Source: an uncultured Rhodospirillaceae bacterium (GTDB lineage: Bacteria; Pseudomonadota; Alphaproteobacteria; MPNO01). From it: a stretch of DNA of 10,720 nt. The DNA lies in the NCBI GenBank assembly GCA_937916005.1, contig CALGIA010000062.1, positions 1 to 10,720 of the forward strand, written 5' to 3'. The notes under the pieces were generated by a model. That model ran no database searches, had not been told where the DNA came from, and saw only the letters and a program-made list of their open reading frames with translations. Within the stretch, counting starts at the first letter, position 1; each line of letters begins with the position of its first letter. A program made the translations under genes and the position numbers. Shown piece after piece: positions 5,538 through 10,720 of this stretch.

Positions 5538-8500
5538 CTAATGAAAATCCCTCGATGGATAATTCCGCCGCTCTTCCGGGCCGGCTCGTTGCGCTGCCGG
5601 CTCAGCCTCGTGGGGCGTGGCCAGTTCGCGCAGGCGGCCGGTGAGGTCTTCGATGCGTCGGGCGATGACGTGGATCACGATGCCCTCGCGCTGGAGCTGG
5701 CCGGTGACGCGGATCAGGCGTCCGCCCATGACCTCGCGGCGGTAGCGTTCGAAAACCTGGGGCCAGACCACCAGATTGGCGATTCCGGTTTCATCTTCCA
5801 GGGTGATGAAGATCACGCCCGACGCGGTGCCCGGGCGCTGGCGCACCAGGGCCAGCCCGGCGACCGAGACCCGCGCGCCGTCCCTGGTGTGGGCCAGCCG
5901 GTCGGCGGTTGTGACGCGCTCCAGCGTCAGCCGGTCGCGCATCAGCGCCAGGGGATGTTTCTTCAGCGACAGTCGCAGGGCGGAATAATCATGGCTGACC
6001 TCCTCGCCCAGCCCCATGACCGGCAGGCATGTTTTCGGTTCATCCAACCGTTCGTCCATGCCGGCGAACAGGGGCAGCTCGTCGGCCCCCAGCGCGCGCA
6101 CCGCCCACAGGGCCTGCCGCCGCGTGCGTCCGGTCGAGCCATAGGCATCGGCCCGCGACAGGGTTTCCAGCGCGCTGACCGGCAGCCGCGCCCGGCGCCA
6201 CAGATCGGCCGGGTCCGTGAATGGCCGGCCGGTTTCCGCGCGGGCCGCGACCAGGTCATCCCCATGACGCCGTGGGAATCCGTTGATCTGGCGCAGCCCG
6301 AGCCGTAACGCGTAGCGGTTCGGGCCGTCTCCTGGTTCAAGCGTGCAGTCCCGGTCGCTGTGGTTGATGTCGACCGGGCGGACCTCGACGCCATGTTCTT
6401 TTGCGTCGCGCACCAGCTGGGCCGGGGCGTAAAACCCCATGGGCTGGCTGTTCAGGATGGCGGCGGCGAACACGTCCGGGTAATGGCATTTCAGCCAGGC
6501 CGAGACATAGACCAGCAGGGCGAAGCTGGCGGCGTGGGATTCGGGGAACCCGTATTCGCCGAAGCCCTCGATCTGGGCAAAGCAGCGTTCGGCGAATTCC
6601 GCTTCGTAGCCGTTGGCGACCATGCCCCGGACCAGCTTGTCGCGGAATGAATGGATGGTGCCGGCGCGGCGGAACGTGGCCATGGCGCGGCGCAGATTGT
6701 CGGCTTCCGACGGGGTGAACCCGGCGGCCACGATGGCGATCTTCATGGCCTGTTCCTGGAACAGCGGAATGCCGAGGGTCTTGGCCAGCACCTGGCGCAG
6801 CGCGTCGGACGGGTAATCGACTTTTTCGTCGCCGCGCCGCCGGCGCAGATAGGGATGCACCATGTCGCCCTGGATCGGCCCCGGCCGGACAATGGCGACC
6901 TCGATCACCAGATCATAGAAATTGCGCGGGCGCAGGCGGGGCAGCATGGTCATCTGGGCGCGGCTTTCGACCTGGAACACCCCGACCGAATCCGCCTCGC
7001 ACAGCATGTCGTAGACCGCCGGGTCCTCGGCCGGCACGGTCGCCAGATCCAGCTTCAGGCCGTAGTGATCCTCCAGCAGGGTGAACGCCTTGCGGATACA
7101 GCTCAGCATGCCGAGGGCCAGCACGTCGATCTTCAGGATGCCCAGCGCGTCCAGATCGTTCTTGTCCCATTCGATCACCGTGCGACCGTCCATGGCCGCA
7201 TTGGCCACCGGGACCACCTCGCTCAACGGGCCGTTGGTGATCACGAAGCCGCCCACATGCTGGGACAGATGGCGCGGAAACCCGGTCAGTTCGCGGGCCA
7301 GCTCGATCGCCATGCCAAGCCGTACATCGGACGGGTCGAGCCCGATTTCGCGGATATGGTCTTCGTTGATGCCGTCGGACCGCCAGCCCCACACCGTGCC
7401 GGCCAGGGCCGAGATCGCATCCGCCGACAGCCCCAGCGCCTTGCCGACCTCGCGGATCGCCATGCGCGACCGGTAATGGATCACCGTGGCGGTCAGGGCG
7501 GCGCGGTCGCGGCCATACTTGTCATAGATATACTGGATCACTTCCTCGCGGCGCTCATGCTCGAAATCCACGTCGATATCGGGCGGTTCGTCGCGCTCGG
7601 CGGAGATAAAGCGTTCAAACAGCAGATCCATGCAGCTCGGATCGACGGCGGTGATGCCCAGGCAGTAGCACACCGCCGAATTGGCCGCCGACCCGCGCCC
7701 CTGGCACAGAATGCCGCGCCCGCGCGCGAAGCGGACGATGTCGTGCACGGTCAGGAAATAGGGCGCATAGCCGAGTTCCCCGATCAGCTCCAGCTCATGG
7801 GCCAGCTGGGCCCGCACCGCATCGCTCACGCCATCCGGATAGCGCCATGCCGCGCCGTTTCGGGTCAGCCGCTCCAGCTCGTCCTGGGGCGTGGTTCCGG
7901 CGGGGGCCTCGTCGTCGGGATATTCGTACGCCAGCTCGTCCAGGCTGAAATTGCAGGCCCTGGCGATCTCGATCGTGCGCGCCACCGCTTGCGGGTAATC
8001 GCGGAACAGCCGGGCCATTTCGGCGGCCGGTTTCAGATGGCGTTCCGCATTGGCGGCAAGCCGGTACCCCGCCCGGTCGATGGTGCAGTGGTCGCGGATG
8101 CAGGCGATCACATCCATCAGGCGGCGGCGGTCCGGGGCATGGGCGTGGACATCATTGGTCGCGACCAGGGGGATGTTCCGGTCGTCGGCGAGACGCGCCA
8201 GCCGGGCGATGCGTTTCAGATCATTGCCGCGATAAAGATGCTGGGCGGCGAGATAAATCCGTCCCGCAAAATGCGTTTGAAGCTGCGCCAGATGGTCGGC
8301 GAAGACGGTTTCGTTGGAATCCTGCTCTTTGTCTTCGGGGGGCAGGGCGATGATGATCTGGCCGTCGCCATGGTCCAGCAGATCACCCAGCGCGATGTGG
8401 CAGTCGCCCTTGGGGGCGCGGCGTTTTCCCAGGGTCAGCAGGCGCGACAGCCTGCCATAGGCGGCCCGGTCGGTCGGCAGGCACAGCACCGACGGGGCGT

Positions 8501-8723
8501 CGGTGAAATCAAGCCGCGCGCCGACAATCAGCTGGAGGCCCGCCGCCCTGGCCTCCCCATGGGCGCGCACCACGCCGGCCAAGCTGTTGCGGTCGGTGAT
8601 GGCGATTGCGGCAAGCCCCAGGGCCGCGGCCTCGGCGGCCATTTCCTCCGGATGGGACGCGCCGCGCAGAAACGAGAAATTGGTCGTGACCTGAAGCTCG
8701 GCATATTGGGGCGGCGTTGTCAT
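5538..8723 (-). CDS. dnaE2: Error-prone DNA polymerase III alpha paralogue DnaE2 (ImuC)
   Basis: C-family translesion polymerase of the SOS mutasome, 1061 residues, full length for the family. The N-terminal YAELQVTTNFSFLRGAS (7-23) is the DnaE2 hallmark and opens a PHP domain (about 5-215). The palm carries QGRGSAANS (341-349) and the catalytic aspartates in PPDIDVDFEHER: Asp382 and Asp384, with Asp533 in LGILKIDVLALG as the third. Finger-region motifs include RPGPIQGDMVHP (613-624), FQEQAM (655-660) and FGEYGFPESHAASFA (721-735). A helix-hairpin-helix segment follows (about 845-880), then an OB-fold (about 950-1025). The protein ends in SRDFH, the conserved DnaE2 C-terminus. It works with ImuB for damage bypass and induced mutagenesis. 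The start lies 5 bases after the toxin stop, and no good ribosome-binding site precedes it (only a distant GGGACG inside the toxin gene), so translation is probably coupled to the toxin gene. No LexA box was found immediately upstream. Confidence 0.97.
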   Translation of the reverse strand: MTTPPQYAELQVTTNFSFLRGASHPEEMAAEAAALGLAAIAITDRNSLAGVVRAHGEARAAGLQLIVGARLDFTDAPSVLCLPTDRAAYGRLSRLLTLGKRRAPKGDCHIALGDLLDHGDGQIIIALPPEDKEQDSNETVFADHLAQLQTHFAGRIYLAAQHLYRGNDLKRIARLARLADDRNIPLVATNDVHAHAPDRRRLMDVIACIRDHCTIDRAGYRLAANAERHLKPAAEMARLFRDYPQAVARTIEIARACNFSLDELAYEYPDDEAPAGTTPQDELERLTRNGAAWRYPDGVSDAVRAQLAHELELIGELGYAPYFLTVHDIVRFARGRGILCQGRGSAANSAVCYCLGITAVDPSCMDLLFERFISAERDEPPDIDVDFEHERREEVIQYIYDKYGRDRAALTATVIHYRSRMAIREVGKALGLSADAISALAGTVWGWRSDGINEDHIREIGLDPSDVRLGMAIELARELTGFPRHLSQHVGGFVITNGPLSEVVPVANAAMDGRTVIEWDKNDLDALGILKIDVLALGMLSCIRKAFTLLEDHYGLKLDLATVPAEDPAVYDMLCEADSVGVFQVESRAQMTMLPRLRPRNFYDLVIEVAIVRPGPIQGDMVHPYLRRRRGDEKVDYPSDALRQVLAKTLGIPLFQEQAMKIAIVAAGFTPSEADNLRRAMATFRRAGTIHSFRDKLVRGMVANGYEAEFAERCFAQIEGFGEYGFPESHAASFALLVYVSAWLKCHYPDVFAAAILNSQPMGFYAPAQLVRDAKEHGVEVRPVDINHSDRDCTLEPGDGPNRYALRLGLRQINGFPRRHGDDLVAARAETGRPFTDPADLWRRARLPVSALETLSRADAYGSTGRTRRQALWAVRALGADELPLFAGMDERLDEPKTCLPVMGLGEEVSHDYSALRLSLKKHPLALMRDRLTLERVTTADRLAHTRDGARVSVAGLALVRQRPGTASGVIFITLEDETGIANLVVWPQVFERYRREVMGGRLIRVTGQLQREGIVIHVIARRIEDLTGRLRELATPHEAEPAAQRAGPEERRNYPSRDFH

Positions 8724-8728
8724 AATCG

Positions 8729-9154
8729 TCAGGCGTCCCGCCCGTCGCGCAAATGACGCACCAAACCTTCAAATTCCGTGTTCGCGGCCGCTTTGCAGAG
8801 GCGCTGGTCGGCGGTAATCAGCGGAGCGTCAAAATGCTCCGCGCAGGCCAGGTAAACGCAATCATATATCGGGTGATTCAGTGACAGCGCCATTTCCAGC
8901 GCGCGTTCACTAAATTCCGTGGACGGATATAGCTGGGGCTCGCCCTGCAGTATCGCCGCCGCGATTATGGCGGCCTGTGGGCGGTCGATTTCGCCGCGCA
9001 TGGTCTTCTTCCAGATCGTGTTGGTGATTTCCAGAATGATGAGGTCGGGCGCCAATAGCGTATCGTCGGAGCGTAAAAGATCCCTGGCCTGTTCATGCAG
9101 ATCCTCTGCCACAAACCATTTCACCACCACGCTGGCATCGACGACAAACCTCAT
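8729..9154 (-). CDS. vapC: PIN-domain toxin, VapC/FitB type
   Basis: A 141-residue PIN-domain ribonuclease toxin. The four acidic metal-binding residues of active PIN nucleases are all present: Asp6 in VVDASVVVKWF, Glu42 in LILEITNTIW-type context (residues 38-48), Asp98 in HPIYDCVYLACAE, and Asp116 in LITADQRL. VapC toxins cleave tRNA or rRNA and stop translation; the target here is unknown. The start overlaps the antitoxin stop by 4 bases (ATGA), the standard TA arrangement. The stop lies 5 bases upstream of dnaE2. Sampled GC is lower than in dnaE2 (67 of 120 bases at 8761-8880, against 83 of 120 at 7681-7800), suggesting acquisition. The reading frame is intact with no sign of decay. Toxicity and neutralisation are inferred from the family. 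Confidence 0.93.
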   Translation of the reverse strand: MRFVVDASVVVKWFVAEDLHEQARDLLRSDDTLLAPDLIILEITNTIWKKTMRGEIDRPQAAIIAAAILQGEPQLYPSTEFSERALEMALSLNHPIYDCVYLACAEHFDAPLITADQRLCKAAANTEFEGLVRHLRDGRDA

Positions 9155-9387
9155 CGGTCACGGTCCTCCCGAATGAGTTCGGCGCTGTCCGTCTGCGCCA
9201 CGTCCTTCGGTGTCATGGCTTTGATGCGATCGGTCAGTTCGAGAAAGGCCTTGCGCGAGGGGCGGGCGGCGGCTTCCATCAGAAGGGCGCGAATTTCAGC
9301 TTCCAGCGAACGTTCGTGCTCCCTGGCCCTGGCCTTGAGCCGGTCGACGGCCGCGTCGTCGAGATTGCGTATCGTCACAGTTGCCAT
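9151..9387 (-). CDS. Ribbon-helix-helix antitoxin, FitA/VapB type
   Basis: A 78-residue antitoxin. The N-terminal MATVTIRNLDDAAVDRLKAR gives the beta-strand and first helix of a ribbon-helix-helix DNA-binding domain, and HERSLEAEIRALLMEAA gives the second helix. This pattern is characteristic of FitA-like antitoxins. The remaining about 35 charged residues would form the toxin-binding tail, expected to wrap over the PIN active site. A strong ribosome-binding site AGGAGG lies 5 bases before the ATG. It overlaps the toxin gene by 4 bases, so the two are translationally coupled. Members of this family repress their own operon together with the toxin; a fitting pair of palindromes lies directly upstream. 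Confidence 0.93.
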   Translation of the reverse strand: MATVTIRNLDDAAVDRLKARAREHERSLEAEIRALLMEAAARPSRKAFLELTDRIKAMTPKDVAQTDSAELIREDRDR

Positions 9388-9400
9388 GGTATCCTCCTGT

Positions 9401-9453
9401 TTGACAGCATTATGCTAGCATATAATGCATGCAATTTGCTAGCAAACTGTCAA
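9401..9453 (-). promoter_or_regulatory. Putative operator/promoter of the toxin–antitoxin operon
   Basis: The AT-rich gap between imuB and the antitoxin gene holds two 12-base perfect palindromes, TATGCTAGCATA (9411-9422) and TTTGCTAGCAAA (9435-9446), sharing the core TGCTAGCA with centres 24 bases apart. An 8-base palindrome TGCATGCA (9426-9433) lies between them. Outer half-sites TTGACAG (9401-9407) and CTGTCAA (9447-9453) form a further inverted repeat. TTGACA on the minus strand (9453-9448) is a perfect -35 match, but no -10 at ideal spacing follows; CATAAT (9414-9409) is the best downstream -10. The core resembles the TGCTATCA half-site I recall for Neisseria FitAB. Autoregulation by the TA complex is inferred. 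Confidence 0.65.
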
Positions 9454-9471
9454 TATTCCTTTTGCGACTTC

Positions 9472-10720
9472 TCATTCGAAAATTCCGTGCAGGAACCAGG
9501 CCGGCGGCGCGTCGGGGCGGTAGAGGCCTTCGCGATACAGCCAGAAGCGGCGGCCTTTATTGTCTTCCACCCGGTAGTAATCGCGCAGCCGCGCCCCGTC
9601 GCTGGCGCCGCCGCCGCTACTGTCATTGCCGGCGAGCCACCATTCCGGGGTGATGCGTTCCGGCCCGTCGGCGCGCGCGACCCGGTGCAGCACGTGACGC
9701 CAGCGGAACATGACCGGCGGATCGTCGGGCACCGGCGCCATGACCTCCACCGACTCGGGCCGGGATAGCAGGCGTATTGGGCGGGCCTCCACGGGCCAGC
9801 CTGCATGGTCCGGTTTTCGCGGCCCGTCCAGCGCCGGAATGATGCGCTGGGCGCGCTCGGGGATGTGGCTTTCATGGGCGGCGAAGCGCACCACATGGGC
9901 GGCCCCCAGCCGGTTGGCCAGCCGGTCGATCAACTGGTTGGTTTCGTCTTCGCTCCTGGTTCGGTCCTCGTCCGTGATCAGCCCGGCCTGAATCCTGTTC
10001 ATCTTTTCGGCGCCGGGGGCGGCGAGGGTGATCGCCTCGATGCCGAATGGCGCGTCGATAGAGTCAAGATGGGTCTCGAACAGGCACGCGAGATGGGCGG
10101 CGTCGCGGCTTGACCGGCTGGCGCGGACCTCAATACGGCGATATTTGCCGTCGGGCTCGAACAGGGCCAGCACGAGCCCGCGCGCGCCGTCTCCGGCCAG
10201 TTCAAGCCCGGCGCACAGCTCATCCAGCAGCCGGCGGATGGCCTGTGCAATGCCATCGGTCAGCCCAACCGGTTCGGGAAAGGCCATGCGGGTAAAATGG
10301 ATCACCGGCGGGGGCAGGGGAGACAGGGGCTCGGGCCGGTCGCCGAGCGCCGCGTCGAGACGCACGGCGAGTTCGCGCCCGAAACGGGCGGCCAGCGCCG
10401 CGCGCGGCAGTTTCAGAAGATCGTCCACATGATGCAGACCCAATGTCCGCAACGCCGCGATTGTCTTGGGGGTCAGCCGCAGGGCGGCGACGGGAAGCTG
10501 TTCCAGCGCGGCGCGTGTTTCGCCCGGGGCGATGATGGTCAGATCGTTCTCTTTTCGGGGGACGCCGTGGCGCGATTCTGTTCCGCGCGTGCTGTGGCGC
10601 GCGACAGCCCAGGCCGCGCCCGGGGTTTCGGCAATGCCCGCGCGGGCGGCGTAACCGGCTGAACCGAGCCGGGTCAGCAGGTCATCGTCCTCATGCCCGG
10701 CCGCCCGCAGCTCGGCCTGG
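9472..10720 (-). CDS. imuB: ImuB, Y-family-like mutasome protein, 5' end beyond window
   Basis: The last 415 or so residues of ImuB, a catalytically inactive Y-family polymerase homologue that bridges the beta clamp and DnaE2 during SOS mutagenesis. The reading frame is open from base 10719 to the TGA at 9472-9474; roughly the first 100 residues lie to the right. Visible features in order: end of the palm (RAGIAETPGAAWAVARH), the thumb/helix-hairpin-helix region (LGLHHVDDLLKLPRAALAARF, split around 10450), a little-finger region with RPIRLLSRPESVEV, and the typical ImuB tail with ITPEWWLAG, RDYYRVEDNKGRRFWLYREG and PAWFLHGIFE. Residues NDSSGGGASDGA form a small Gly/Ser-rich insertion before RDYY. 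The assignment rests on these tail motifs and on the neighbouring dnaE2. The active-site region of the palm is outside the window, so loss of catalytic residues cannot be checked. ImuA would be expected further right. Confidence 0.93.
   Translation of the reverse strand, partial: QAELRAAGHEDDDLLTRLGSAGYAARAGIAETPGAAWAVARHSTRGTESRHGVPRKENDLTIIAPGETRAALEQLPVAALRLTPKTIAALRTLGLHHVDDLLKLPRAALAARFGRELAVRLDAALGDRPEPLSPLPPPVIHFTRMAFPEPVGLTDGIAQAIRRLLDELCAGLELAGDGARGLVLALFEPDGKYRRIEVRASRSSRDAAHLACLFETHLDSIDAPFGIEAITLAAPGAEKMNRIQAGLITDEDRTRSEDETNQLIDRLANRLGAAHVVRFAAHESHIPERAQRIIPALDGPRKPDHAGWPVEARPIRLLSRPESVEVMAPVPDDPPVMFRWRHVLHRVARADGPERITPEWWLAGNDSSGGGASDGARLRDYYRVEDNKGRRFWLYREGLYRPDAPPAWFLHGIFE

Noticed and set aside
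6651..8756. A 701-codon open frame on the plus strand opposite dnaE2
   Set aside because: It is an antisense shadow of a strongly conserved gene in GC-rich DNA. Its translation is rich in His, Arg, Gly and Ala and contains no recognisable domain.
9401..9426. TTGACA and TATAAT on the plus strand, which would drive antisense transcription into imuB
   Set aside because: Both hexamers are perfect, but the spacer is only 14 bases, too short for a standard sigma-70 promoter. The hexamers are better explained as parts of the palindromic operator block.
1..10720. tRNA, rRNA, CRISPR arrays, insertion sequences and prophage genes
   Set aside because: I looked for repeats, transposase motifs and structured RNA genes and saw none apart from the inverted repeats listed.

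Overview
The window reads as part of a high-GC alphaproteobacterial chromosome. The lineage is inferred from the imuB–dnaE2 mutasome arrangement and the codon composition; no rRNA or other marker gene is present. Genes are densely packed, mostly on the minus strand, and no gap between genes exceeds about 140 bases. Neither end of the window falls between genes: aprA runs off the left edge and imuB off the right edge.

Left part (1-2295, minus strand): an aprB–aprA operon for dissimilatory-type adenylylsulfate (APS) reductase, a flavo-iron-sulfur enzyme that interconverts APS and sulfite plus AMP. In an alphaproteobacterium the likelier direction is sulfite oxidation, but no sat, qmo or aprM gene is visible to prove that. 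Diverging from aprB is a small MazG/dCTPase-type nucleotide pyrophosphohydrolase (2430-2792, plus strand). An 80-base, nearly perfect inverted repeat (2801-2880) separates it from the next, convergent gene.

Middle part (2891-5458): an isochorismatase-fold cysteine amidohydrolase (minus), a divergent VOC/glyoxalase-fold metalloenzyme (plus) and a Lys-Ser-Ser amidase (minus). All three appear catalytically intact. They look like small-molecule catabolic or detoxification enzymes, but the substrates cannot be read from the sequence.

Right part (5538-10720, minus strand, transcription right to left): imuB, then a complete FitAB/VapBC-type toxin–antitoxin pair, then dnaE2 (imuC). ImuB (a Y-family-like polymerase homologue) and DnaE2 (an error-prone C-family polymerase) are the core of the SOS translesion mutasome and usually sit next to each other. 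Here a TA module with its own palindromic operator lies exactly between them. Its antitoxin and toxin genes overlap by 4 bases, and the toxin stop codon lies only 5 bases before the dnaE2 start, which has a poor ribosome-binding site. The sampled GC of the toxin gene is lower than that of dnaE2, consistent with later insertion. This coupling of a growth-inhibiting toxin to an inducible mutagenesis polymerase is the most notable feature of the window.
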